DNA from: Sugiyamaella lignohabitans
Taxonomy: Eukaryota; Ascomycota; Dipodascomycetes; Dipodascales; Trichomonascaceae
Direction of reading: 5' to 3'
DNA: 64,000 nucleotides
Assembly (NCBI RefSeq): GCF_001640025.1
Contig: NC_031671.1
Span: 1,922,001 to 1,986,000 of the forward strand
The notes beneath the pieces were generated by a model. It saw only the letters and a program-made list of their open reading frames with translations, was not told where the DNA came from and did no database searches. The position numbers were made by a program, and so were the translations under genes. Each line of letters starts with the position of its first letter. The stretch's first letter is position 1. Shown piece by piece: positions 10,603 through 22,271 of the stretch.

Positions 10603-11690
10603 CTAGTTTGATCCAGTGACTCTAACCGGGGTCATAATAGGTGAAGTGGTATTAGCAGCTTTAGGGTTCGTGACATAGGCAACTCGGCGTTTTGGCACCG
10701 ATTCCATCCCAGTGCTACCACCCAGAACTTTACTAGAAACATTCTCTATTGCTTTAATGTGTGAAGATGAAAGTCGATCTGGTTTGTTAGTATAATACCG
10801 GGTCGATTTGGAGGGTCGGAGTGTCTTTCATATCAATACTTACTATTATCGGTCTCAGTCAGTAAGAAAATTCTGTTCTCAATGAGCTCTACTTGACCCC
10901 CATATTCGCTCTCTGAATGATTGGTAATGGCCAAGGGCTGAGAAGGACTGGCTTCAATGAGTTCACGCTTGTTGGCGGCTATTATAGGGTTGAATACTCG
11001 GCCTCCGCTTTTCAGATTCTTAGGAATGGCTGTAGGACCCGTGGTTCTGGTTTTATGGCCCAAGCCCCACTCAGTGATCATGCTTAAGAATGCAGTGGCT
11101 AGAACTACCTCACGGTCTATCTTAGACTCGTCAATGAGTAGTTCATAGTCGAAACGGAATTGACGCATCAATCTGGCCCTGGCAACCCGTTCACGGACCT
11201 CCTCGGAACCACCACCATTGTTAACTACTCTCTCCAAGAATCTGGTCATTCTTGACCATTCATAAGGAGCTCCATCCTGGAGATAGAAGTGTCTGCTTCT
11301 GCCACTGATGCCATTCTGAGCAATCATTTCACGATGTTGGATATCAGGCTTGTGGTGGAAATCTACTGACCTATCCATGAATCCAGGGTGCAGTGTTGCG
11401 ATCTCCTTTCTACTCGGGAATTCATAAATACTCCAATTAGGGATAAATCTCGACTTGCGTTCAATAGTGTATACCTTGTTTCCATTCCCATCAAAGACGT
11501 TCACAGCACGTTGGCGGTCTCTTCGATCGCGACGAACATACAACGCTGTTGCCTTTGAGTGGTCGAGAGGGATATGGTGAGCAGCGAATGCATTCTTGGC
11601 TTGAATAACAACCCGAGTGCCCACATGAGCAGCAACAAGCGAAGCCACTGTAAACAAGTGGCCCGCAAGAGTGATAATTGTAGCTTCCAT
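10603..11690 (-). CDS. Tubby/LURP-one-like protein, two exons, function unknown
   Basis: Exon 1 is 11690-10844 and exon 2 is 10778-10603, giving 340 codons plus stop. The 65-nt intron (10843-10779) has donor GTAAGT, branch site TACTAAC at 10792-10786 and acceptor CAG. Without splicing the frame would stop two codons past the donor. With splicing it continues for 58 codons, ending VRVTGSN. I chose the ATG at 11690. The middle (about 60-215) reads as a beta-rich domain with VFDGNGNKVYTIERKSRFIPNW, then IYEFPS and IATLHPG, like the tubby C-terminal/LURP-one fold of fungal proteins of unknown role. The first 35 residues are hydrophobic and could be a signal or anchor, which would be unusual for that fold. 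Function is not inferred. Confidence 0.7.
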
Positions 11691-12203
11691 TTCCAACTGA
11701 AATTATTGATCAACAACAAGAAAGCGAGAGATACCCACAAACGATTTGTTATGAAATGGTGACACAACTGCTGTAGCAAAACACGAGTTTTTTCAGTTGA
11801 AGACAACCTGACCGATGTTACAACTAACGAACTACGACAAGAACCCCGAAATCCAATCAAGACGTAAACATACGGCGTTATCACGGATCATCGCTGCTCC
11901 TCAGGGGTAACATGCAGGGTCCGATCAGCACCGAATCCTAACCCGCAGGGGTAGGTCGCTGCCTCCGGCGGCTGGGGCTCTGCCCCAGACCCCGTGGCTC
12001 CTCTCACTGCGCTCGAGTCGTTCCGCCGACGGTCCCCAGCAATCTCCTGCGAAGCAGGAGCAACCAGGGTCTGGGGCGGAGCCCCAGCCGCCGGAGGCAG
12101 CGCCCCTCCAGAGATTAAGTTATACAAACATTTATTCATATAATGCAAAACAATAAATAGAAAAGAAAAAGTAAATGCAATAAAATCGAAAAAGAACCTC
12201 GAT
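11691..12203. other. Intergenic with one whole repeat copy
   Basis: Promoter side of the LURP-like gene and 3' flank of DNF3. Contains the palindromic repeat at 11960-12099. Confidence 0.6.
11960..12099 (+). repeat. GC-rich palindromic repeat, whole copy (B/A orientation)
   Basis: Left arm with B hairpin CTCTCACTGCGCTCGAG, centre GTTCCGCCGACGGTCCCC, right arm with A hairpin CTCCTGCGAAGCAGGAG, ending CCGCCGGAGGCA. It lies 104 bp beyond the DNF3 stop. Confidence 0.93.
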
Positions 12204-15200
12204 CTAGTACTCCATATCGAGCTCTTGTTGACGTCGTTTGAGAATCTCCTGGATTTCCCGCTCATACTCGCCGCTCGTCTTGCGGCCGAATTTAACCATT
12301 TTCTTGAGTTTCTGTCTGGTTCCAGATCTTGGCAATGGTCGTGATACGTCTTCATCGGAGTAGTCGTCATAGAAGTTTTGTGGATGGGCGATGATCGAAG
12401 AACCAGATTGTCTTGGAGGCAGGCGAATGTTGCCGGAGGAAAGACCGCTGACACGGGCTTCAGCATCCAATTGACTACGTTTCGTGCTGAGACTATAGTG
12501 AAGCTCTTCGAAAGCTTCCTCTTCAAGTCGGTTACGCACATCGGCATTCTTCTCGAGCTCTTGGAAAACATCTGTCTCATTCTGTAACACCTTGGATCTA
12601 GCAAGACGAACCACTACTTCGAAGGTTAGGCCAACACCAAAAATAACCAAAATTGTCGTCCAGAATGACAAGTCTGTTCCAAACTCTTCAAAAAGAGCGT
12701 GAGCCACGAAATAAATCTTCGACGGCTTCTTGCTGTAAATGTAAGACAAAAACATGTTCCAGCACATCCATCCGCCAATAGAGAGAACCATGGTACCGAC
12801 ATTAATCACGGTAATATAGTGCATCTCCAGCAGCTGAAGCTTGGTACAGATCAGAATAATGATACTGGTAAACGAAATCACGCCCAATGGATACAGCGTG
12901 TTATCAACAATGGCATGGAACCCATACAAGTAGTAGGTCAAGAACGATACCATGACGCTCTGTGAAGCAGCAATAACCATCCATCCAAGGAATATCAGCA
13001 GTCCAAACGCTTGATTCTGCTGCCCCTTGGCATATAGCTCAGGTACAGCAATCAAAGTAGCAGGCTCCAAATCCTTCTCAAAAATACCAATACAAAGTAC
13101 TGGCAAACTTGTGAATAAAGTGTTGAACATGGACAGAGACCAGTTCTCGTACAATGAGGTTCCTGTGAACATGGTGTTTCCTTGGAAGATTGCCTGTGTG
13201 AGGTAGAACAGAAATTCCTTGTAAAAGGTACCCAAGATATACTTGCAAGTTCTGACATAGTTCCATCGTCCATGGACTAGCAATAGCTTAAGAAGGTATC
13301 GGAACTGGGCAATAGAATAATCAGACGAACGAGCCGCTTGTAGACCCTCTTTACCAGTGATACCAATACCTACATCAGCACTTTGAATCATAGCAATATC
13401 GTTGGCACCATCACCAATGGCTAATGTAATCGACGACTTGACCTTCTTGCGCACAGCCTTGACCATAGAAGCTTTCTGTGAAGGAGAGGCACGACAACAG
13501 ATGACTGAATCAGCTTTGACTCCTAAATCGATAAACAGAGACATAAGTGTCATGTCATGTTCAATATGGGAAAGTGTGATACCATCGACAACGACCACGC
13601 AGTGTGCCACGCGATTATTATCAAGCTCTATCATGGCTGCAGCCATTTTACCAGCTACATCACCTTCATCTGACCGGAGAATAACCACTGTAGAGTAGTC
13701 CTTGATAAGCCGACACGAGTAGCCAATGTTAATGGCAGTCTCACGCTTGTCACCAGTCAACATCCATAGTTTGATATTAGCACGACGCAGTTTATCAATG
13801 GCCTCGGGAACACCATCTTGAAGTTTATCTTCAATGGCAGTTGCTCCACACAATTCAAAGTCATGTTCAATGGCTTCACCCACTTTCTCGACTTTTTCTT
13901 GTCGATTAACGAGACTGGTACGAGCGTCTTGGTACAGCTTCTTCCAATTGTCATATTCTTCCTTTGGCATCCAACGATACGAGTACAACAGAGTACGTAA
14001 ACCTTCAGTGGAGAACTCTTCAATATGTTCAAGAGTCTTTTCCATGACATAGTTGTCGTTCAACACCAGATGGTCGTCAATTGGTGCCTGGATTTTGCCA
14101 ATGTTATCGATAGAATCGTCACCGTCATCGCCACTTTCCCCGTAGACACCACTGTTATCAGCATCGCCAGCATGGAAAGAAGACTTTCTAATGAGATCTC
14201 TGGAACGACGTGCCCCGTCAAATGAGACACGACCGCGTCTATTGCTGCTACCAGTGGCAGTTGGAACAGTAGACTCGCCGTATTTACGCTGTCTAGCCAA
14301 ACTCATGGATCGTCGAGATGACTCAGCAATTTGTTCAATGTCATGATCCTGATGTGACCTATTGAGATGATTATCAAGAGATGCCAGAGCATCTTTTCGG
14401 TCAATACCGAAACTGGGTCTACTGAAACTGAGTCTACCTGTGCCCGTAATAGACGTCCGATTAAGACTTGACAAACTGTTTCTAGCAATGACGACCTCAG
14501 CTTCAGCGGCTTTTCGAAGCGACGACTGTTGTTGGATCTCTTGAGCCTTTTCTAATGCCAGTGAAGATTGACGAAGTCGTTCTAAAATCACATTATCAGC
14601 ACCTTTACAGAACACACAAATACGTCCATCGGGGAATCTGACTACAATAGACATTCTCTTTCGAGCACTGGAAAACTCAATAATCTCCAAAATTTCGTAC
14701 ACCTCGTCGACTGGACCCTCATCGAATCCATTGGGATACGTACGAATCGTCATCTTATTGTGCTGCCTATCAATGAGCAAGTAACCCATATCTCTAGCAG
14801 CAGCTACAAGAGCCAGTTCATCTGGCGAGGCAGCACTATAATCAAGGCTTTCAATTTCAACTTCGCCATCGGCAGACTCGTGTTGGTCTGATTCAGGCAG
14901 ACACGAGTGACACAGAGCAATAGACAGCAGGAAAAATCTTGCCTTTCGCGCGTATATCGAGTTGGGATGCAAAATCAAGTACTCAATGAGCTCTAAAGTT
15001 GACTTGATATCCTGTACTTTCGTCGGATTGGCAGTGGATTTCCATGTATTGACCGAAGTAACTCGACCAAGACTGGCCATACTCTTACGAGGCAGACCAC
15101 TTGACTTTCGATGGTAGTCAATAGACGTTTTGGCACTGACACCACTAGGACGTTTCATATAAGTTGAGCTTTTACGTGAAACCCCACTGGTACTTTTCCT

Positions 15201-18012
15201 TGGCAATGCTGCTACTTGACGAAGAATGCTATCTGTGCTGGGACGAGGAGTATAACTAATCGAAGTCCTGGTCTGACTACTAGGACCAGCAGTACCCGAA
15301 GGACCAGCACTTGATCCTTGTGATACCACAACCGTTCCTCTGCCTTCAGATTTCCGAAGAGCAGACCGGCTGCGTTTTTGAGCAGCAGGAGCAGCGGGAC
15401 TAAATACAACCTCACTAACTCGCTCGGAATGCTTATGAGCACTCTTGCCATTATCACTGGTATCCCTGAAATCATTTCTATCACCACTTATCTCCACAAC
15501 AGCACCAGCACCAGCACGTCTTCTATCAGCCCGCTTAAACAACAGACTCTTTTTCTTGCCAGCATGACTAGATTCCAATTCAGCAGCAGTAGCAGCGGCC
15601 GAGGCAGCAGCAGCAGCTGCTGCTGCTTCTTCTGCTTCAATAGCTTCCATCTGAATATCAATATCATGCAACCAGGCAACACCGGCAATTGACAATTTAC
15701 GGAAAATCATGACGTTGTCCGTCAAAGTACCAGTTTTGTCCGAGAAAATATAGCTGACTTGACCCAGCTCTTCATTAATGGATGCAGTACGAGCTTCACA
15801 GGGGGTGTCAGACACTGCATCATACATGTCTATATCTTTCTGAAGCAGCACCATTTGCACCACCTTGATAATCTCCATAGAGACATACAACGACAAGGGA
15901 ATCAGCGTGTTGAACATGATAATAAAACCCATCAAATTAGGCACCACGCCCACTTCTAGTCCTGTCAGATACCACATTCTGTACCCGCTAGTATTATAAT
16001 ACACCTTGCAAGCGACAGTACAAAACACCGATAAAGCGAGCACAAAAATAACCATGCAAATAACGATATTGTTGACTTTTTTCTGTAATCTAGGAGACTT
16101 GGATCGTGGGTTCTGAATAGCATTCATTCGAATCTTGGACTCCTCACCAGTGAAAACCGCTAAACCAAGAGCAGACGACGTGTTTCTGAGAATACTGCCT
16201 CTATAAACGATATGACTCGACGACAGAGGATAATCCCTAGCTTCTATATTAATCGCCGCCTCAAAATTGTATAAATCGAGGTTTGGATCTTCTGTCTTAA
16301 CAAACGCATTCAACGTCGCCAGTTTCTTGTCATCGCCACAAATCTCCTGCAGTCGTGGCAGCGGTTCACGAGTTTTAAGATTAGTCTCTCCGTCCAAAGC
16401 CATTGTCTCGATATACGCCATGCCGTTATTTTCACTGTGTAGCAAAATAATATCTGCCGGCACCCAGTCGTTTGACCCGAGCTTGATAATGTCGCCCACT
16501 CGAATATCCTTCCAAGCGACCTCTTCATACACGACCGGCGTATCACTGAGCGCGTCGTCTCGGCCGTCATAATTCAAATTCAACCTCGCTACCAAAGCGG
16601 TCCGGTTATTCTCGGCCTTATCCTGGCGATGCCGCCGCCAATCGTCATAGCCCTCTCTACCCATCGAAATGGACATGAAAATCAGCAGCGGGATAATCGT
16701 GGTATACGAACCGGTCGTCGACCACGACGGAATCATCTGCATAATCGACACACACAAGAAGTACCTTTTTTCCGTTAGCCAGTGAACGCACAGACGGGGG
16801 ACGTGCCTCCGGCGGCTGGGGCTCCGCCCCAGACCCCGTAGCTCCTGCTTCGCAGGAGTTGCTGGGACTGTCGACGCAACGACTCGAGCGCAGCGAGAGG
16901 AGCCACGGGGTCTGGGGCGCAGCCCCAGCCGCCGGAGGCAGTCCCCGACCCAAAAATACTTACACATTGGCCAGTTTAGAGAACTGGAAGATGATCTGTC
17001 GAGGCAGGAAGTTGTAGGGGGTGTAGATGGATGACGTGATGTTGTTGTCGCAGTGGGGTTTGTTTGTTCGGTCGTCGATTAGAGGCGGCGTGTTGCGGGG
17101 TTTGACTTGGATGGGGATGCCTCGGCCGCCAGTGCTCTCGGGCATCTTCTTTTTGTTGAGAACGAACTCTCTGGCCGATGTGAACCATGCCAGACCTTTT
17201 CGTTTCAGGGTTGGTGAACCCGAGAACATTCTGTTGAACCGTCGAGTGCCTTTATTACGAGCCCATGATGAGTAGTTCGGGAGCAGATCGGAGCTCGATG
17301 CGTTGACGCTGTTGTTACCGTGTTTCTTCTTAATTAGTCCACTGTCATCATTGATATTGCTACTGGTGGTCGAATGGACATGGCGGTGAAATGCTGTGGG
17401 GTGCAGCAACATGTTATTATTACTGTTATTGTTGCTGCTGTTATTGTTGTCGTCAAGCTGGAGAAGCTCTATTGATGGCGGTCTGTCGGCATAGCTCTCG
17501 TCTCTATTACTGCTGTTGTTGTTATTGGCGAGATTGTTATTCGCATTTCCAATGCTAAAAGGGTTATTTTGATTATTACCGGTGTGGAAAGACTCGGTCA
17601 GTTCCATTCCAGGGTCCTCAGAGTTGCTACCGGCATCCAAATGGGATGTACCGGGTCCTGCACCTACCCCTGAATCGACCGGTTTCGGCTGGCTGCTGCT
17701 CGAAAATGACAGAGTATCTTTCGTAGCAGCCATCATCGACTTGGCAAACAACTGGCTTCTCAAACTATACCCTCTTGCTCTTCGAGCAATGGGCTCTGAA
17801 CCAGTCTGCTGCTGCTGCTGAGGCCGGGAATTCGACGACGGCAGCGCACTGATCCCGTCACTGGCATCGCCAGCCGACGAAGCCAACGGCGAACTGGAAT
17901 TCCTACTCGCGCCAAAAGACGGCGGCCTCTCGTTCTGGTTCTGATTCTGGCCGTGCGGCCGGCCTGGTGGGTCTGCCCCGTCGTGCGAATGGTCCCGCTG
18001 ATATTCCGGCAT
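12204..18012 (-). CDS. DNF3: P4-type phospholipid flippase, Dnf3-like, two coding exons
   Basis: Exon 1 is 18012-16964 and exon 2 is 16764-12204, giving 1869 residues. The 199-nt intron (16963-16765) has donor GTAAGT, branch GCTAAC (16779-16774) and acceptor AAG. Splicing joins FQFSKLAN to VYFLCVSIM, restoring the conserved P4 N-terminal motif. Exon 1 begins with about 250 Ser/Asn/Gln-rich residues. Exon 2 has ALDGETNLK, phosphorylated Asp692 in DKTGTLT, a long insert rich in Arg-Lys-Ser motifs (about 725-900), MLTGDK, GDGANDIAMI, and C-terminal helices with FTGTSLYENWSLSMFNTLFTS, which most resembles Dnf3. The family moves phospholipids from the lumenal/outer to the cytosolic leaflet of trans-Golgi or plasma membrane. 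The insert is longer than in Saccharomyces Dnf3 (1656 residues). One palindromic repeat fills most of the intron. Confidence 0.9.
16804..16940 (+). repeat. GC-rich palindromic repeat inside DNF3 intron (A/B)
   Basis: 137 of the 199 intron bases. Left arm has the A hairpin, the centre is TTGCTGGGACTGTCGACG, and the right arm has the B hairpin. It is flanked outside by GGGGGACG on the left and GTCCCCGACCC on the right. Confidence 0.95.
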
Positions 18013-18013
18013 T

Positions 18014-18224
18014 CTAGAACTTCTAAACCCATCGTTAGCAATTTGTCTACCGGGGAGTCAATGCCTCCGGCGGCTGGGGCTTCGCCCCAGACCCCGTAGC
18101 TCCTGCTTCGCAGGAGATGGCTGGGACCGTCGACGCCCGACTCGAGCGAAGCGAGAGGAGCAACCCGGGTCTGGGGCGGAGCCCCAGCCGCCGGAGGCAT
18201 GCCCGTGCCCCAAGAAATACTCAC
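18014..18224 (-). other. Probable 5'-leader intron of DNF3 holding a repeat
   Basis: Reading leftward: donor GTGAGT at 18224, branch GCTAAC at 18039-18034, acceptor CTAG at 18014, one base before the DNF3 start codon. Joining the exons does not put an upstream ATG in frame with DNF3, so I treat it as a leader intron. It is 211 nt long, 138 of them a palindromic repeat. Transcript data would settle it. Confidence 0.55.
18062..18199 (+). repeat. GC-rich palindromic repeat, whole copy (A/B)
   Basis: A hairpin on the left, centre GGCTGGGACCGTCGACG, B hairpin CTCGAGCGAAGCGAGAG on the right. It lies within the probable DNF3 leader intron. Confidence 0.95.
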
Positions 18225-19381
18225 CAACTGTGGCCACGAGTGTCGAGGGTGTGAATCAAGCAGGCATGGAAGCACCAAAAAGAGGCTGCACGGGAGGCTG
18301 GAAATTACGGTTGTTGCGAGATTGGACTTTAATTATCCAGGGCTCGTTTTCCGATCTCGTTCTAGTGGGTGGTCCAGCAGCGAGCAGTTCTTCAGGAGGT
18401 GTCAAAAGTCAGAAATAAAAACCTCGTCGGTTAGTCGCTGGGATCGAGTGGATTCCGCCTGGAAAGTCGTTAACGTCACTGGTCGGCCAAAAAGCAGCTT
18501 GAAACCAGTTGGTTGGCGAGCTGGCTGGCTGGCTGGTGGGTTAGTACGGTGACTGACTTGGAGCTAATCTTAACCAGGAACCTGTACTCAGTTTAGAGTT
18601 TGTAGACTGGCTGCCTGCCGTTTGCACGTAAAGAATGTAACCAAAACTCAATCACTTAGGTCGAGACTTGGTTTGTCTGAAGAGTGTGATCAGACGTAAT
18701 CAGATGTGATCAAACGATGAGTTCTACTATTGAGTTTCTTGGTCTGAGTCTAAGTCTGAATCTGAATCTGATGTCCGTGACGGAGTGCGTGTCTGTTTGT
18801 CAGTTCAGGGTCGGGGGTCGGTCCTAAAGAACGTCGAAACCTGGTGAAATATTTATTAAAGAGAGTCGATACTGTCACGAAACAGACAGTAAATCGAGTT
18901 CAGACTGGTCCTGGCGAAGAAAACCGAAGAAAACCGAAGAAAACCTGGTCTGTTGGTCGGTTGGGTCTGGAGGTGAGTTGACTATTCCGAGCTCGCTGGT
19001 TCGTTATCAGCTGGTTTGTCGGTTCGGTGAGTGATTCTTAGGTAGATTGGTTGGTTGGCGGAGACAAAAGAAAGCGAGAGTGGCCTTGAAAAGTCGAGAA
19101 AAAAGCGAAAATGGCACGCCTGGCACTGTCCGTCTCCAGCTGGACTCGTGGGTTCTGGTGTTTATATTTCTCGCCAGAGCTGATCATGCACCAGCGCATT
19201 TATTTCCATTTGGTACCCCCAGCGTCACTTCCCAGCCGTCCCCCATCCCCTCCCAACCGGCCAAGGCCAAGCCACGGCGGCAGCACGAGCGGCAGCAAAA
19301 TGCAGGCGGGGGAGGGCATGAATGGGCTGGCAGGATCTGGACTACTCTTCTTTTTTTTTAAGGCCAGGGGGGTGGTGGGCC

Positions 19382-19494
19382 TGCCTCCGGCGGCTGGGGC
19401 TCCGCCCCAGACCCGGGTTGCTCCTCTCGCTTCGCTCGAGTCGAGCGTACAGTCCCAGCCAACTCTTCGAAGCAGGAGCCACGGGTATGAGGCA
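19382..19494 (+). repeat. GC-rich palindromic repeat, right arm deleted
   Basis: Full left B-type arm. The right arm runs AACTCTTCGAAGCAGGAGCC then loses the CTGGGGC hairpin, ending GAGGCA. Confidence 0.85.
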
Positions 19495-19619
19495 GGTAGG
19501 CCAGCCCGGGCCCAGGGGCTGTGCTCGTGCAGGGGTTGCTAGTGCGTGTGTGAGGCTGTCGGGACCGCGTTTGGTGGTTTTACCCAAGGGGCAAAGACCT
19601 GCACTGGAAGGGGGGGTAG

Positions 19620-19761
19620 TGCCTCCGGCGGCTGGGGCTCTGCCCCAGACCCCGTTGCTCCTCTCGCTTCGCTCGAGTCGGGGTTTGGGGGTTCCGCATG
19701 TAAAACTCCTGCGGAGCAGGAGCAACCAGGGTCTGGGGCGGAGCCCCAGCCGCCGGAGGCA
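19620..19761 (+). repeat. GC-rich palindromic repeat, whole copy (B/A)
   Basis: Left B hairpin. Right A hairpin in variant form CTCCTGCGGAGCAGGAG. A long G-run lies just outside the left end. Confidence 0.93.
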
Positions 19762-20060
19762 CGAAGGCACCGTGCAAAGGGGGTTATTGGCCCGGGTTCA
19801 GGGGGTGTGGTGTGACGGTTCGGGCTAGGTTGGAGATCGCCGGGTCGTGCCAGGTTTCGGGAGCTGGGGGGTTTATTATCAGACATTGCGTCTACCGCAT
19901 TGGGTGCGATGCGCAGTATGCAGGGTTTAATTAGTGACGTCTGCTCACGTCACCGGTATCGGACCATGCAGCAGCTATGACGAGAAGTGAAACATTGACC
20001 CTGACTGGTTCCAAGACAGTCTGAATAGCAACCGTGCAACTTGGTGTGGGATCCGAGACA

Positions 20061-20120
20061 GTCGACTCGAGCGCAGCGAGAGGAGCAACGGGGTCTGGGG
20101 CGGAGCCCCAGCCGGAGGCA
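20061..20120 (+). repeat. Half repeat (right B-type arm)
   Basis: GTCGACTCGAGCGCAGCGAG through CTGGGGCGGAGCCCCAG to CCGGAGGCA, with one CCG unit lost before the end. Confidence 0.85.
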
Positions 20121-20616
20121 GGTTGGGCCCGTAGAAGTGGACTCAGGGGGTGAGTGTGCGGAGGTTTCTCGGGTTTTTGCGCGAGAAAAATTTTTTAGTG
20201 GTTGAGGTTGGCTGGGAGGATCCAGGGACGACATTTGAGGGCTAAGAAGAGAAAATACAGGAGGTTGGGGGTGTGTTGCACACAAACTGCTTTGGATTCA
20301 AATCTGGCAGAGGGTTCACGACCCCGCTCATAAACACTAAATAATAATATCTCTTTAACGGGGTCGCTTGCCATAGGTACTTCTCCTGGTCTTGAATTTC
20401 TACCAAAAGTCATGTAGGTGTCTTCAAAATGGCTTTAATGGATTTAGAACTGGACATTATGTGTATAATGGTGTTTTCATTTTGGCGAGAGCCTTACTAT
20501 AGCTATTTTGAAGTCTGTTTCTAAAGTCACGTGATAAGACCAGTATGATAATATTCGGAGATATAGAGGAGAAATGAGGACATTTCAACAGACAAAATGA
20601 TTGAGGAGTTAAAACT

Positions 20617-20696
20617 GGTTGGGACCGTCGGTGCCCGACTCGAGCGAAGCGAGAGGAGCAGCGGGGTCTGGGGCGGAGCCCCAGCCGCCGGAGGCA
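20617..20696 (+). repeat. Half repeat with centre (right B-type arm)
   Basis: Starts at the centre GGTTGGGACCGTCGG, then the B hairpin and the terminal hairpins to CCGCCGGAGGCA. Confidence 0.88.
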
Positions 20697-21870
20697 CCAG
20701 TCACCACCCGTCCAGAGCTGCCTGTGAGGCATGAGCCTGAGTGCTGAAAGGAGACTAATAGGGGACTTAGAGGGAGGAATCCGTTTTATACTAGTTGATT
20801 TTACGAGAAGTAAATTGAAGCAATCGCAGAAAATATTTGTAGCCATCATGTTGTCAGAAGACCTGAAAACCGCTTGCGAGATTCTTTTCTCTCTTGCAAG
20901 GAGCATTTACGAAGTGAGTCCCTTATGAGTCCGATATATGTCAGTTTTAATTAACGAGTTGATGGTCTTATACTGGGGAGCGACTCTGTTGTATTATTCG
21001 CTGTCAAGCTCCAGACCTTGTACGAATAAAGAGTAAGAATTTAGATTCCGCGCTTGAACGTTGGCAGATTAACCTTCGGAAATGCTGAAGACTAATTTGG
21101 AAAAAACATGTTTAATAATCGCACTTTCGACATTTTCAAGTGAATAAATCTTGTTTTAAAGTCCTATACTATACATAATTAATACAATTCAAATAATTTC
21201 AAATCCCATCATTCACACATTACTAGGAGGACTGCTCGCATTTTTATCTGATTTTTACCTGACTTTTACCTGATTACAGGCTGCTTACTTTGTCTCGGTA
21301 GAATATGTTAAGAAACTATTGTAGATCTAGATCTTGCAAGAATTAATACAGTGCGACTATCCTGGAAGCGGTTTATAACTGAACTGTGAGTGATTTCTCT
21401 TAGAGTTCAAATACAGAATTTTGCTGGAGGGTCATTTTCACTTCCAGGTGTCTTAGAACTCGCAAAATATTAAAGATAAACCCAAGTAGTTTCCAATACT
21501 ATAGAAACAGCAAGAGAGTATCTTAATCAATAAAATAATTGAAACCCATGAAATATTTCACTTTTGAGTGCAAAATGCATAAAATATCAAAAAAAATTAC
21601 AGCACCTTCTGTTCACGCCTGGTCTCCCACGGCATTACTGATCAAGGCTCTTAGAGGCTTGAATATGATTGATCGGACGGGAAATCTTATTTTACTCTAG
21701 ATATGGCCGTAACTGAACAAATAGTTTGGAGGGGGCTTTCGACCTCGATGGAAGCCATCAATTTAGCCTTCATTGGGAGAACATTTGGTGTGCAAAAGTG
21801 CCACAATAGCACCCTCCTAGTGCTATTGGCTGCTCTGACTGGACTCTGCCCTATATAAACAAGGTCCTAG

Positions 21871-21928
21871 CCGCTCCGCGAAGTGGAGCACAACGGGGTC
21901 TGGGGCAGCGCCCCAGCCGCCGGAGGCA
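21871..21928 (+). repeat. Half repeat (right C-type arm)
   Basis: Short inner hairpin GCTCCGCGAAGTGGAGC (one G:U pair), then CTGGGGCAGCGCCCCAG and the end CCGCCGGAGGCA. Confidence 0.87.
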
Positions 21929-22271
21929 GACCTCAATCCCCAGCCATTACCGAGCCCCAGAAAGGAGAAACCCGTGAATAAACCTGACGACCGTTTCACC
22001 GCAGCCCGTGATGGGAAGTCAGCCGCATGAAAGGTGTGAGCAGGGTCTGCAACTGTGAGTAACCTGGGGTGACCTGTGAGTAAGAGTGATGGAGCGTCGT
22101 CGAGTACATATTTCCTAAATAGGCAATTTAAAGTCACATTTAGGCAAATAGTGCATTTTTGTTGCGACTCAGGTGAGATAGTGCACGCAAGAGAGAAGAA
22201 GAATCATATCACTGAATAACCGACATATCCACCTCATTCTCTTTCACCACCAATCGACAACAACATAAGAG

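Larger units (their letters stand above)
18225..22271. other. Gene-poor interval of 4 kb with five repeat copies
   Basis: Between the divergent DNF3 and RPL19 genes. No coding gene was recognised. It holds repeat copies at 19382, 19620, 20061, 20617 and 21871, a three-fold GAAGAAAACC run near 18916-18945 and GGCTGGCT microsatellite-like sequence near 18520. Frames up to about 170 codons here run through the repeats and are artefacts. Confidence 0.55.

Noticed and set aside
11960..12099. Intrinsic (rho-independent) bacterial terminators
   Set aside because: Hairpins are GC-rich and near gene ends but lack the following T-run, and the genes are clearly fungal and intron-bearing.
18225..18278. 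Upstream ATG exon for DNF3 (MVLPCLLDSHPRHSWPQL)
   Set aside because: Splicing from the GTGAGT donor to the CTAG acceptor puts this ATG out of frame with the DNF3 start, so it is not a coding exon of DNF3 as far as I can see.
20290..20340. B-box-like GGATTCAAATC
   Set aside because: No A box, no cloverleaf on either strand.
20457..20906. 149-codon minus-strand frame
   Set aside because: Its centre is the half repeat at 20617-20696, and the flanking parts show no domain.
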